Below, one piece after another: positions 1 through 7,866 of a DNA stretch of 30,077 nucleotides. A program made the position numbers and the translations under genes. The DNA comes from Candidatus Heimdallarchaeota archaeon (lineage in GTDB: Archaea > Asgardarchaeota > Heimdallarchaeia > Heimdallarchaeales > Heimdallarchaeaceae): NCBI GenBank assembly GCA_030603505.1, contig JAUVXQ010000006.1, forward strand, positions 1-30,077. The letters run 5' to 3'. The notes under the pieces are model-generated. The model was not told the origin of the DNA, did no database searches, and saw only the letters and a list, made by a program, of their open reading frames with translations. Each line of letters starts with the position of its first letter. Position 1 is the stretch's first letter.

Positions 1-494
1 TTTTGACGTTCATTATTTCGATCTTCAATGATTTGTTCGATGGGTAATATAGCGCTGAAATCTTCAAATTCAGTTTCAGTTTTTGTTATTTCATCTATTT
101 CAGATGATAATGCTTTTACTTTTGGCTTAGCTTCGTTAGCAGGGATAAGCTTATTCTTCACCCTATCTAGAAGTTTTGAGACTTCACCTTCAAGCTCTCG
201 CTTTCTTTTTAGAAGAGAATTGTATTGTTCACGTTTAACAACAGTTTCTGCGATTCTCTCAACTAGTTCATCATCGCTTAACTCTTTCTTTTCTACCTCT
301 TCTTCTATTTCAACAGGTTCTTCAACTTCATAAATTACACCAGTAGGAGATTCCTCATCTTTCTTAACGCTTTCAACAACTTCACTAACTTCAACTTGTT
401 CAGATTCTACAGGTCGAATTATTTTAGCGCCACATTTACGACAAAAATTCCAATGGTCTTCGGTGGGGTTACGGCAGAATGGACATTCACTCAT
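1..494 (-). CDS. Zinc-ribbon protein with acidic linker and coiled coil, C-terminus outside the window
   Basis: An open minus-strand frame runs from an ATG at 494 off the left edge, giving 164 codons with no stop. The start is supported by an AGGTGAT Shine-Dalgarno site just upstream (about 498-504). The N-terminus carries a short zinc ribbon: Cys4-x2-Cys7, then Cys18-x2-Cys21 followed by Gly-Ala-Lys, as in the double-CxxC zinc ribbons common in archaeal proteins. A long acidic stretch rich in Glu and Val follows (about residues 29-75), then a Lys/Glu-rich heptad-like helix (about 80-140) likely to form a coiled coil. The rest of the protein is missing, so the effector part, if any, is unseen. 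No specific function can be assigned. It diverges from the YjjX-type gene with 85 bases between the starts. Confidence 0.75.
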   Translation of the reverse strand, partial: MSECPFCRNPTEDHWNFCRKCGAKIIRPVESEQVEVSEVVESVKKDEESPTGVIYEVEEPVEIEEEVEKKELSDDELVERIAETVVKREQYNSLLKRKRELEGEVSKLLDRVKNKLIPANEAKPKVKALSSEIDEITKTETEFEDFSAILPIEQIIEDRNNERQ

Positions 495-536
495 ATTTAT
501 CACCTAACTATCATATATTATTGAGATATATTTAGA

Positions 537-557
537 GTTATCCTTAAAAAAGATAAC
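537..557. repeat. Short inverted repeat upstream of the YjjX-type gene
   Basis: GTTATC at 537-542 and GATAAC at 552-557 are perfect inverted copies separated by nine mostly A/T bases. They lie between a TATA-like GATATATTTAG (525-535) and the ATG at 580, so they sit at the expected transcription start or in the leader. They could be a small operator or chance in AT-rich DNA. Confidence 0.35.
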
Positions 558-579
558 CAAAACAAGCAATAAGATATTG

Positions 580-1143
580 ATGAAAATTGTTTGTTGCTCA
601 AAAAACCCAGTTAAGGTTCAAGCCGTTAAAGAAGCGTTTTCCTCTTATTATGAGACTTTTCAACTTGTTTCTGTGGATATGAAACCTTATTCTTCCGTCT
701 TATTACAACCACTTACTCCTGAGAAGACTCTTGAATCAGCTGTTAACAGAATAGTTGCAACACGTAAGTTGGAAAAAGCTGATTTTTTTGTTAGTCTTGA
801 AGGAGGTATGGGGAAGGATCAATATGGAGCTTTTCTTACAGCTTATGTTTGTGTGTCTAATGAAGCTAATTCAAGAAAAATATCCGTTTCTGGTGGGTTT
901 CGCATGCCACTTCCAGTAAAAATCTACCAGAAATTAGAAAATGATAGAAGTTTAGAACTTGGAGACATAATGGACATAATTACTGGAGAGAGCAATGTAA
1001 AGCAACATGGGGGATCAACAGCTGTTTTTACTGATAATCGGATTCACAGAAAAGATGTTTTCAAACAAGCTGTTATTTTTGCTTTAATCCCATTTACAAG
1101 TGATAAATACAAAAGTCTTGAGAATTCTAATAACAATAACTGA
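580..1143 (+). CDS. YjjX/DUF84-family inosine/xanthosine triphosphatase
   Basis: This 187-residue protein resembles the YjjX (DUF84) family, which hydrolyses ITP and XTP to keep deaminated purines out of nucleic acids. The family signs are the N-terminal KIVCCSKNPVKVQAVKEAF segment (conserved N-P-V-K-x-x-A), the central SLEGGMG loop, and the later GDIMDIITGESNVKQHGGS segment with its conserved Asp and Gly-Gly. Length matches the family (about 170-185). A TTG lies one codon upstream of the chosen ATG at 580, but the ATG gives the normal N-terminus. No clear Shine-Dalgarno site is present. The protein is cytoplasmic and would act in nucleotide-pool sanitation, fitting with but not linked to the purine operon 6 kb away. 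The C-terminus ends in an Asn-rich tail with no obvious role. Confidence 0.8.
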   Translation: MKIVCCSKNPVKVQAVKEAFSSYYETFQLVSVDMKPYSSVLLQPLTPEKTLESAVNRIVATRKLEKADFFVSLEGGMGKDQYGAFLTAYVCVSNEANSRKISVSGGFRMPLPVKIYQKLENDRSLELGDIMDIITGESNVKQHGGSTAVFTDNRIHRKDVFKQAVIFALIPFTSDKYKSLENSNNNN

Positions 1144-1161
1144 TTCCTCAAATTAGCTAAT

Positions 1162-1188
1162 GAAAGAGTTTTTTAGAAATACTCTTTC
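1162..1188. terminator. Inverted repeat at a convergent gene junction
   Basis: GAAAGAGT (1162-1169) and ACTCTTTC (1181-1188) form a perfect 8-base stem with an 11-base AT-rich loop. It spans the last codons and stop of the minus-strand permease and lies 18 bases after the stop of the plus-strand NTPase gene. It is a plausible bidirectional 3'-end structure, although no long T run follows on either strand. Confidence 0.4.
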
Positions 1189-2009
1189 GTATTTAATACA
1201 TAATAAGCACCAAAGAGAAATACAACAATAGATATTATTATTACAAGAAATGCTTGCCAGATATCCACGAAATTACTAGCAATTTTTAAAGGGAACTTGT
1301 CTACAGTTGCTATTGTTTTAGCAAGATAACTATGAATGTAAAAACTCCCAAAAATATACCTAATATTGTCGAATAGCGAAGCAAAAACTCTGTACCCTGA
1401 TAATTCATAACCTAACACGTAGATTACTGAGAATATAATTGAACGTTTAGATAAAGTTCCAAAAAAGAGTACAACAGCAATGATCAAAAGAACATACAAC
1501 ATTACAGCTACACAAAGATGCCACAAATCAATAAGGCCTGTTTTGAAATCAAATTGAGGGTCTGCTGCCCCATATAATAGAAAATTAATAATTACAGGAG
1601 GTAAAGATAGTAAAAACCCAATTGGAACTAATGACATGTATTTTTGCAGGATTATCCATAATCTTGAAACAGGTCTCGTTAACAGATAAACAATTGTATG
1701 ATTCTTTTGTTCTTCTCCTAAGGAGATAGAGGTGAATATTGCTATTAGTATGGGAATGAGAATATAAAGATAAACAACATAGATATTATTCATGAAAAAA
1801 GCAACGGCATCTTCACTTGACGATGCCCAGTTATTGTAATCTCCAGAAATCCGTTGAAAGACATAAAATAAAGGAATAATGATAGGTACCAATAAAATTA
1901 CTTCAATTACTATTATTCGTTTTTTATTTAAATAACTAAAGAAAGAGTTTTTGAATATCTCAAAATTGAAAGCCAGTTTTCCTGAATTTGTACTTTTCCC
2001 TTGTTCCAT
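1173..2009 (-). CDS. ABC-2 type transporter permease
   Basis: This 278-residue protein has about six hydrophobic segments (roughly residues 32-51, 74-97, 112-130, 165-190, 192-205 and 247-272). A soluble stretch around residues 98-125, with E-E-Q-K-N-H-T then Y-L-L-T-R-P-V-S-R, matches the motif in ABC-2 permeases that contacts the ATPase. It is the last gene of a four-gene operon, starting four bases after the upstream ATPase stop, with an AGGTGAT Shine-Dalgarno site that includes the upstream stop region. The substrate cannot be read from sequence; this family often serves drug, lipid or ion export, or Cu-type (Nos) assembly systems. Its natural partner is the adjacent ATPase at 2014-2949. 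Confidence 0.82.
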   Translation of the reverse strand: MEQGKSTNSGKLAFNFEIFKNSFFSYLNKKRIIVIEVILLVPIIIPLFYVFQRISGDYNNWASSSEDAVAFFMNNIYVVYLYILIPILIAIFTSISLGEEQKNHTIVYLLTRPVSRLWIILQKYMSLVPIGFLLSLPPVIINFLLYGAADPQFDFKTGLIDLWHLCVAVMLYVLLIIAVVLFFGTLSKRSIIFSVIYVLGYELSGYRVFASLFDNIRYIFGSFYIHSYLAKTIATVDKFPLKIASNFVDIWQAFLVIIISIVVFLFGAYYVLNTKEYF

Positions 2010-2013
2010 TTAA

Positions 2014-2949
2014 TCACCTTATAAGATACCTAAACACTGAATCAAGATTATCATCAGTTGACGATATATGAAAAACATTTAATTTATTAGATTCAATTAT
2101 TTTGGGGAGTTGCTCGTAGAATTTTGAGGGTTTACTCGTTTTTACATACAAGACTTCCTCTTCACTCTCATCTTTTATGAAACTTATATTTTGAATGTGA
2201 GATAGTGGTAGCATATGTTCAGCAAGTTTTCTTACTTCAACCCCTTTAATTTTTACTTCGTGCGGATATTGATAAATAAGTTCTCTTATTTCATGTATTT
2301 TTCCCGAAGCAAGTACTTTCCCTTGGTAAATCAGCAATATTTTAGGAGATATTTTTTCTATTTCATGTAAGACATGAGAGGAAACAATTACTGATTTTCC
2401 AGCCTTACTCATATCTTTTATTAAAACCATAAGCTTAATTCTTGTTACTGGGTCAGCTCCCGCTAAAGGTTCATCCATTATCAATAGATCAGGATCATGT
2501 GCGATTGCTTGAGCGAATTTTATTCTTTGCTTCATCCCTTTCGAATAACCTCCAATTACTCTATCAGCAGCGTCTTCCATTTCAACAATCTTAATAGCTT
2601 CGTTCGCTAATTTCACTGATTCTGAGCTTGAAAAACCATATAGTCTTACTAAGGAGGTTACGAAATGCCTACCTGTTTGTCCATAGTAGAAAGCATCATA
2701 TTCTGGACAATATCCTATTCTCTTGTAGAGAAGCAAGTTCTTCCACGGATTTTGTCCAAGAGTAGATATTTGGCCTTTTGAAGGTTTAATTTGGCCAATC
2801 ATAAGTTTCTGGAAAGTAGATTTACCTGCTCCATTTGGTCCCAATAATCCGGTAATTCCACTCTGAATGGTTGTATTTACTTGATTAAGACCTACAACTT
2901 TTCCATAGAAACGAGATAAGTCTGTAGCCTTTATTATATTTGCACACAT
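2014..2949 (-). CDS. ABC transporter ATP-binding protein (second of the operon)
   Basis: A 311-residue CcmA/NatA-type ABC ATPase. The Walker A loop is GPNGAGKST (residues about 37-45), the Q-loop region reads GYCPEYDAFY, and the signature helix is YSKGMKQR rather than the usual LSGGQ. Walker B is LLIMDEPLAGADP, followed by an H-loop in IVSSHVLHEIE. After about residue 220 there is a C-terminal regulatory extension typical of ATPases paired with ABC-2 permeases. The ATG at 2949 is preceded by GGTGA. It sits 11 bases after one permease and 4 bases before the other. All catalytic motifs are intact, so it should be an active ATPase driving export by one or both permeases. Confidence 0.88.
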   Translation of the reverse strand: MCANIIKATDLSRFYGKVVGLNQVNTTIQSGITGLLGPNGAGKSTFQKLMIGQIKPSKGQISTLGQNPWKNLLLYKRIGYCPEYDAFYYGQTGRHFVTSLVRLYGFSSSESVKLANEAIKIVEMEDAADRVIGGYSKGMKQRIKFAQAIAHDPDLLIMDEPLAGADPVTRIKLMVLIKDMSKAGKSVIVSSHVLHEIEKISPKILLIYQGKVLASGKIHEIRELIYQYPHEVKIKGVEVRKLAEHMLPLSHIQNISFIKDESEEEVLYVKTSKPSKFYEQLPKIIESNKLNVFHISSTDDNLDSVFRYLIR

Positions 2950-2960
2950 ACCATTTTCAC

Positions 2961-3929
2961 CTATTCAGTTAATTCTAGTCTTCTTATTTGCCTAATTAAG
3001 ATGTAGAGGAAAATCACTATCAGAACACCAATGAACAGAAAACATATACCTGCACTTATAGGGGAAAGGTTAACAGCAGTTTCTTGGGTACTAGCGAAAT
3101 ATGCGGATGGAGAAACCCCAATTAGCCACAGTTGAATGACTTTTAGACAAATTGGCAAGCTAAATAAATACCAGAAATCTACACCCAGAACATTCCTCAT
3201 GATTTGAGAAAATAGAATCGATAAAGGATTAATTGCTGCTGTTAACATTCCAACATACAATCCGCGTTTGGTTACGCTCGAGAGAGATAAAACCAATGTC
3301 ATTATTAATAAACCGTTAATAAGGCCAGAAAACAAAGCTGGGAAGTAAACTGAAACAATATCTAATGCAAATTGGTTGAACGATCTTTCCATTAAGATTT
3401 CCAGTGTAAAGAAGTACAATGTTGTTGGAACCCAAGTAAAAGATAGAACATATATGAAAACCGCACCATATTTTCCAATAACATACTCTGTTTTTCTAAT
3501 AGGCCTAGAAAGATACAATGTTATGGAATTGTACTCTCTATCATTAGATATAAGGTTGGATCCTACCCAACCAATTAGAAGAACATCAAAAAAACCAAAT
3601 TGGGAACCTAACATTGCTGCAAAGACTTTCAAGAAGGCTGTTTTACCTGCAAAAATAGGAAGGAAGGTTGGTGACATCATTAACCCAAAAAGAGCATCAA
3701 AGGAAAGCATAAATGTTATACCAGAAATCCCGAAGGTTATCAATTTAAAAATACCAATCACTAAAATAGCTACTCGCGCAAAAATTAATAATTTCACTAT
3801 TCTTGAACCAAGAGCTGTTTTTGCTTCAACTAATGCAATTGTAAAGATCCTATAAATAGTGCCTTTGAATTTTTTTTCCCATTTTCTATACCCTAAAGAG
3901 TAAATCTGAGATGTGCTTTCACTTTCCAT
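2961..3929 (-). CDS. ABC-2 type transporter permease (first of the operon)
   Basis: A 322-residue membrane protein with a soluble N-terminus (about 40 residues, including YRKWEKKFKGT) and about six membrane segments. The loop with NDREYNSITLYLSRPIRKTEY (split here as N-D-R-E-Y then Y-L-S-R-P-I) is the same ATPase-coupling loop seen in its partner at 1173-2009. The two permeases share architecture but little sequence, so they are distant paralogues and may form a heterodimer. The ATG at 3929 follows an AGAGGG Shine-Dalgarno site and lies 11 bases after the first ATPase stop. A reading frame on the opposite strand inside this gene (3376-3855) is an antisense shadow. Confidence 0.82.
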   Translation of the reverse strand: MESESTSQIYSLGYRKWEKKFKGTIYRIFTIALVEAKTALGSRIVKLLIFARVAILVIGIFKLITFGISGITFMLSFDALFGLMMSPTFLPIFAGKTAFLKVFAAMLGSQFGFFDVLLIGWVGSNLISNDREYNSITLYLSRPIRKTEYVIGKYGAVFIYVLSFTWVPTTLYFFTLEILMERSFNQFALDIVSVYFPALFSGLINGLLIMTLVLSLSSVTKRGLYVGMLTAAINPLSILFSQIMRNVLGVDFWYLFSLPICLKVIQLWLIGVSPSAYFASTQETAVNLSPISAGICFLFIGVLIVIFLYILIRQIRRLELTE

Positions 3930-3940
3930 TGTTTTCCCTC

Positions 3941-4858
3941 TTACATATCCTGTGATTTCATTAATTCTACAAAGAATTCTTCGAGTGTATAGCGTTCTCT
4001 GTCTAGAAGCATAAGCTGAAAATTATTTGCTGCTGCTAGTTTTATTACTTGGGATGGAACATCTGCTTCTCCTTGAATTATCAGAATTTCATCCTTAATT
4101 GACACTTCCATCATCCCATTATTAACTAATATTTCATAGAAGGTTTCTGGGTTATTCACCTTAATTTTGTAGAATTCTCTATCTTTTGTTAGGAGATCAT
4201 TCAAATTGCCATATTTAACAAGATGACCTTCTGATAATATTAAAGTGGATTCACACGTTTCCTCAACATCAGGTAGAATATGAGAGGATAGCAAGATATG
4301 TTTACCATTTCGGTTGAGATCACGTATTAATTCAAGCATTTCTTCTCTTCCTACAGGATCTAAACCATTTGTAGGCTCGTCTATTAGTAATAAATCGGGA
4401 TCATGAACAAGAGCTTGCGCCATCTTTAAACGCTGTATCATACCTGCGGAATATGTTTCAGTCTTTCTGTATCTTTGTTCCTTCAAACCTACATAATCTA
4501 AACACTCATGAGCTCGTTGCATTGCATCTGCTTTTGGCATGCCTACTAAACGACCAAAATATGTACAAACTGATATACCATCCATATCTAGTGGTATGCA
4601 TTTTGCTTCAGGCATATAACCAATTAACTGTCGAATTTTACGCGCATCTTTAGAACTGTTATAGCCCAACACATAGGATTCTCCCTCTGTAATATTCAAC
4701 AAACCGATTAGACATTTAATCATAGTAGACTTTCCACTACCATTTGGTCCTAAAATCCCTAAAGTTCCACCATGAAATTCAAAATCTACTGATTCTATCC
4801 CTTTTATAGGACCATAGAATTTTGTTAGGTTCTTCGCTTCAATAATAACATCGGGCAT
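3941..4858 (-). CDS. ABC transporter ATP-binding protein (first of the operon)
   Basis: A roughly 305-residue ABC ATPase. Walker A is GPNGSGKST, the Q-loop region is IGYMPEAKCIP, the signature is YSAGMIQR, Walker B is LLLIDEPTNGLDP, and the H-loop is LLSSHILPDVEE. A C-terminal domain of about 90 residues follows, as in NatA-like ATPases. An in-frame GTG exists three codons upstream (4867), but the ATG at 4858 gives the usual family N-terminus. It leads the operon ATPase-permease-ATPase-permease, all with gaps of 4 to 11 bases, and has its own promoter in the divergent region shared with the NifU-like gene. Confidence 0.88.
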   Translation of the reverse strand: MPDVIIEAKNLTKFYGPIKGIESVDFEFHGGTLGILGPNGSGKSTMIKCLIGLLNITEGESYVLGYNSSKDARKIRQLIGYMPEAKCIPLDMDGISVCTYFGRLVGMPKADAMQRAHECLDYVGLKEQRYRKTETYSAGMIQRLKMAQALVHDPDLLLIDEPTNGLDPVGREEMLELIRDLNRNGKHILLSSHILPDVEETCESTLILSEGHLVKYGNLNDLLTKDREFYKIKVNNPETFYEILVNNGMMEVSIKDEILIIQGEADVPSQVIKLAAANNFQLMLLDRERYTLEEFFVELMKSQDM

Positions 4859-4891
4859 AAGACTCACTCTCTTGAGTTTGTACTTCGACTA

Positions 4892-4966
4892 TTATAAAGC
4901 TAATTGTTTTTATCTCAAAAATGTATGACTCTAGGAAAATTTGTTTTATCGACACATTTTATAAAG
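4892..4966. promoter_or_regulatory. Divergent promoters of the ABC operon and the NifU-like gene
   Basis: On the minus strand GCTTTATAATAG (about 4892-4903) is a TATA-like box about 40 bases before the first ATPase start. On the plus strand TTTTATAAAG (4957-4966) is a TATA-like box about 43 bases before the NifU-like ATG. Both positions fit archaeal promoters with short leaders. The assignment is by sequence and spacing only. Confidence 0.5.
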
Positions 4967-5008
4967 CTTGTACAAAATTGATATTAGAAAATTAGAAAAG
5001 GGATTATT

Positions 5009-5257
5009 ATGAAAGATAAAATCCAAGAGGTATTAAACGAGATTAGAGTTGCTCTTCAACAAGATGGTGGAGATATAGAGTTATTGGGTGTTGACGAAAA
5101 TACAGGTGTTGTTAGAGTTGAATTGCAAGGTAGATGTAGAGGGTGCCCCTATAGTCAAATGACACTTACAGGTTATGTGGAGAAGGTTCTGAAAGAACGA
5201 ATCCCAGAAGTTACTGAAGTTTTAAATGTTAACTTAGAATCTATGAAAACTTCCTAG
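5009..5257 (+). CDS. NifU C-terminal-domain (Nfu-type) Fe-S cluster protein
   Basis: This 82-residue protein is a stand-alone Nfu domain. It has an N-terminal helix, the segment LQQDGGDIELLGVDENTG, and the conserved C-R-G-C-P-Y-S motif (Cys at about residues 43 and 46) that holds a [4Fe-4S] cluster at a dimer interface in the family. Nfu proteins carry assembled clusters to target enzymes; PurF in this window is one visible likely Fe-S enzyme, but a link is only inference. Full length for the single-domain form. The ATG follows AAGGGAT and a TATA-like box. The TPR gene starts 55 bases downstream on the same strand and may be partly co-transcribed. Confidence 0.88.
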   Translation: MKDKIQEVLNEIRVALQQDGGDIELLGVDENTGVVRVELQGRCRGCPYSQMTLTGYVEKVLKERIPEVTEVLNVNLESMKTS

Positions 5258-5312
5258 AATTCTATGCAAAACGTTTTTATTTCATTTTTATTAACAGTAA
5301 AGAGGATTAATC

Positions 5313-7847
5313 ATGGTTTCCACAATTCCTCCGGAGATAGCGGTCCACCAAAACCGAATCAGCCCTGAGCTCAGAGATTTCATTGCTCAAACTATAGGGA
5401 TGAAAATAACACCTGAACCCGTTACACAATTGATTAAGACTCTTTGGAATATCATTGATGACCCAGTTTATGAAACGGATGAGGAACTCAAGTATTTAGC
5501 AAGTAAACTTGGCGTTATTACGGGAAATTATGATTTATCAATCAAATGTATCTCTGATTCAAATGTTGGTACTAAAGTTTGGGGAAGTGTTGGTCTTTTT
5601 GAGATAGGACAAGTCGACCAATCATTTAGAGGTTTATTTGAGGTCTTAGAAGATGAAAATACAGATATTATTCCCCTCATTGAAGCTTTATTTTGGATAA
5701 TTTATCTTAAAACACTGATTGGTGATACAGAAGAACTAGAGAACTTTAAGGAATTATTAGAATTACTTTTTGAAGAGAAAAAAACAATGTTAATTCCTGT
5801 TCAATTACGTGAACTCAAGAATTTCGCTGACGGACTAGTTGATCTCTATTCTTCGAATAGCGTCTCTGGTAGCAAGAAAATAGAAGAATTTTATCAAAAT
5901 CGAAAAGAAGCAAAGGATCAATATTGGCAATTACTTTCTCTTCTAGTAATAGGAGAACAAAAACTTGATACATCTGATTTTAAAGTTGCAGAAGAGATTT
6001 ATAAAGAAACCTCGATTATAGCTTCTAATCTTGCAAATATTACTTTGATAGAGGCAGCTAATATAGGTACTGCTAATGTTTTTTATCTAAAAGGGTTATT
6101 AAAACATGGGAATGTTATAACTGTAAAAATAATAGACAAACTTCAAGGGCAATCTCACTATTACTCGGGTAAAGCTCACTTCATACGGGGCAAATTATTA
6201 GCAAAACTAGGACAGCACTCATCTGCAAGGAATCACTTTTCTGAATCAAATCGTTTAGCTGAGAGATATGGTGACCATAATAAGGAATTTTTATCCCTAC
6301 TAGCCATTGCAGACAATTACTCCAATTTGGATGAAATGGATAAAGCAGAGGAGTTATATGAGAAAGCTTACGCTCAAGTAGTCAACATTTCAAACAAAAA
6401 GCAATTTACTAAAGCTTTGACCCAACTAGTTATTGGCGATTACAAACAAGAAAAGTACGAAAGAGCGTTTAGAAGAATAGATCAAATTGAAACGCTTTCC
6501 GAAGAAATAATATACCAAAAGGGGAAAACAGACGCTTTGAGATTGCGTGCTCAAATAGCTATATTAAGAAATCAAGATTTAGACAAACAAATTAACGTTT
6601 TAAAAGCCTGTCAAGTCCTTTATACAGAAATTAGAGACGAAGAAAATGATGCAGGTTGTTCTATACTGATAGCAGATGCATATAGAAAATCTGGTCGAAA
6701 TGAAGAAGCTGCAAAGCATCTAGAGGAAGCTAAAAATTTCTATCTAAAAGTACATGATAACATGAAAATTGCTCAAATTAAAGAACTTCAATCTACATTC
6801 GATGTCAAAGAGGGAAGATACGATGAAGCTTTAGTTAAATTAAGAGCAGCATACAGTCACTATTCTGATATCTTTGATCGCACTATGAGAGCTAAATGTT
6901 TACGAAGAATTGCAGATATATTAATACTAAAAGCTAGTTTTGTAGATGGTATAGACCGCTATGAAAAAGTAAGGAACAGTTTAAAAGACTTCAAGAATGA
7001 CACCGAATCAGCGATTATTAATTTAAATGAAGCAAGAGTCATTCACATTACTGAAAAGAACAATAAGGCTCTCAAATCTTTTGAAGATGCAGAAAAATAC
7101 GCGAAGGATAATAAGTTAACAAAATTGCTGTTCAAAGTTTATACTGAAAAAGCATATTCTATAGCGTTACGCGGAGATAAGAAGAAATTAGAAGAAATAA
7201 ATGAAGAAATTGACCAATTAGAAGGAATAGAAAACAAAACTAAAGAAACTTGGAAGCAATTCCTAATATCTACAAACTTAATTCAAGAAGAAAAATATCA
7301 AGAAGCACATGAATTTTTACTTCAGATTCTACATGAATCTTTAGAAAAAGACAGTTTAATGCCTTTGGGAATTCTTTTTAGCATTCTAAGAATACTTATG
7401 ACAGTTAATAGATTAGATATTGATGATTTCACTATTGAAGAAGTCAACAATTATTTAGGATTAACGAAAAGTTTGGTTGCTGAAACAAACTTCTTCTATC
7501 TACAAGGTTTAGTGAGCTTAATCGAAATAGTTTTGCAATATATACTATCTAAAAACCAAAATATTGCTGAAACAATTGTTCAAGCTTCAACATTTTTTGC
7601 AAGTACTGGCATGGAAAAATTCAGCACAAAATTACTGATTTTGCAATATAATATCAGTGTTTGGGAAGACAACGTTAATAAAAGAATCAAGCAAATACTT
7701 GGGTCACCAAAACCATATGATTCTCCATTTGAAGCTTTATATGAGTTAGTTGACCAAGCGAGATTCTCTTTATTTATTGAAAGAATAAGAACAACTGAAA
7801 ATGATATTGTACAAGAACTGAGCTCTGTGAGTAAAAAAAAGAAATAA
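5313..7847 (+). CDS. Large tetratricopeptide (TPR) repeat protein
   Basis: An 844-residue soluble protein made almost wholly of helical repeats. Typical TPR residues are visible in many blocks, for example at about 285-320 (H-F-I-R-G-K-L-L-A-K-L-G, then A-R-N-H-F), 325-352 (L-A-I-A-D-N-Y, then K-A-E-E-L-Y-E-K-A), and around 440-480 and 500-535 (D-E-A-L-V-K-L-R-A-A). There is no signal peptide, membrane segment or recognisable catalytic domain. TPR arrays act as protein-protein scaffolds; the partner is unknown. The start ATG is backed by an AGAGGATT Shine-Dalgarno site, with a T-rich TATA-like element near 5273. It is convergent with purD, with 19 bases between the stops, so they do not share an operon. 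The Lys-rich C-terminal end is unremarkable. Confidence 0.8.
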   Translation: MVSTIPPEIAVHQNRISPELRDFIAQTIGMKITPEPVTQLIKTLWNIIDDPVYETDEELKYLASKLGVITGNYDLSIKCISDSNVGTKVWGSVGLFEIGQVDQSFRGLFEVLEDENTDIIPLIEALFWIIYLKTLIGDTEELENFKELLELLFEEKKTMLIPVQLRELKNFADGLVDLYSSNSVSGSKKIEEFYQNRKEAKDQYWQLLSLLVIGEQKLDTSDFKVAEEIYKETSIIASNLANITLIEAANIGTANVFYLKGLLKHGNVITVKIIDKLQGQSHYYSGKAHFIRGKLLAKLGQHSSARNHFSESNRLAERYGDHNKEFLSLLAIADNYSNLDEMDKAEELYEKAYAQVVNISNKKQFTKALTQLVIGDYKQEKYERAFRRIDQIETLSEEIIYQKGKTDALRLRAQIAILRNQDLDKQINVLKACQVLYTEIRDEENDAGCSILIADAYRKSGRNEEAAKHLEEAKNFYLKVHDNMKIAQIKELQSTFDVKEGRYDEALVKLRAAYSHYSDIFDRTMRAKCLRRIADILILKASFVDGIDRYEKVRNSLKDFKNDTESAIINLNEARVIHITEKNNKALKSFEDAEKYAKDNKLTKLLFKVYTEKAYSIALRGDKKKLEEINEEIDQLEGIENKTKETWKQFLISTNLIQEEKYQEAHEFLLQILHESLEKDSLMPLGILFSILRILMTVNRLDIDDFTIEEVNNYLGLTKSLVAETNFFYLQGLVSLIEIVLQYILSKNQNIAETIVQASTFFASTGMEKFSTKLLILQYNISVWEDNVNKRIKQILGSPKPYDSPFEALYELVDQARFSLFIERIRTTENDIVQELSSVSKKKK

Positions 7848-7866
7848 TAAACGCTCCTAAACTTTT

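Noticed and set aside
28..333. A plus-strand Ser-rich reading frame
   Set aside because: It is the complement of the Glu/Lys-rich zinc-ribbon protein that runs off the left edge and has a good Shine-Dalgarno site.
3376..3855. A 159-codon plus-strand reading frame
   Set aside because: It is antisense to a membrane permease with clear family motifs; its translation has no domain and the codon pattern belongs to the other strand.
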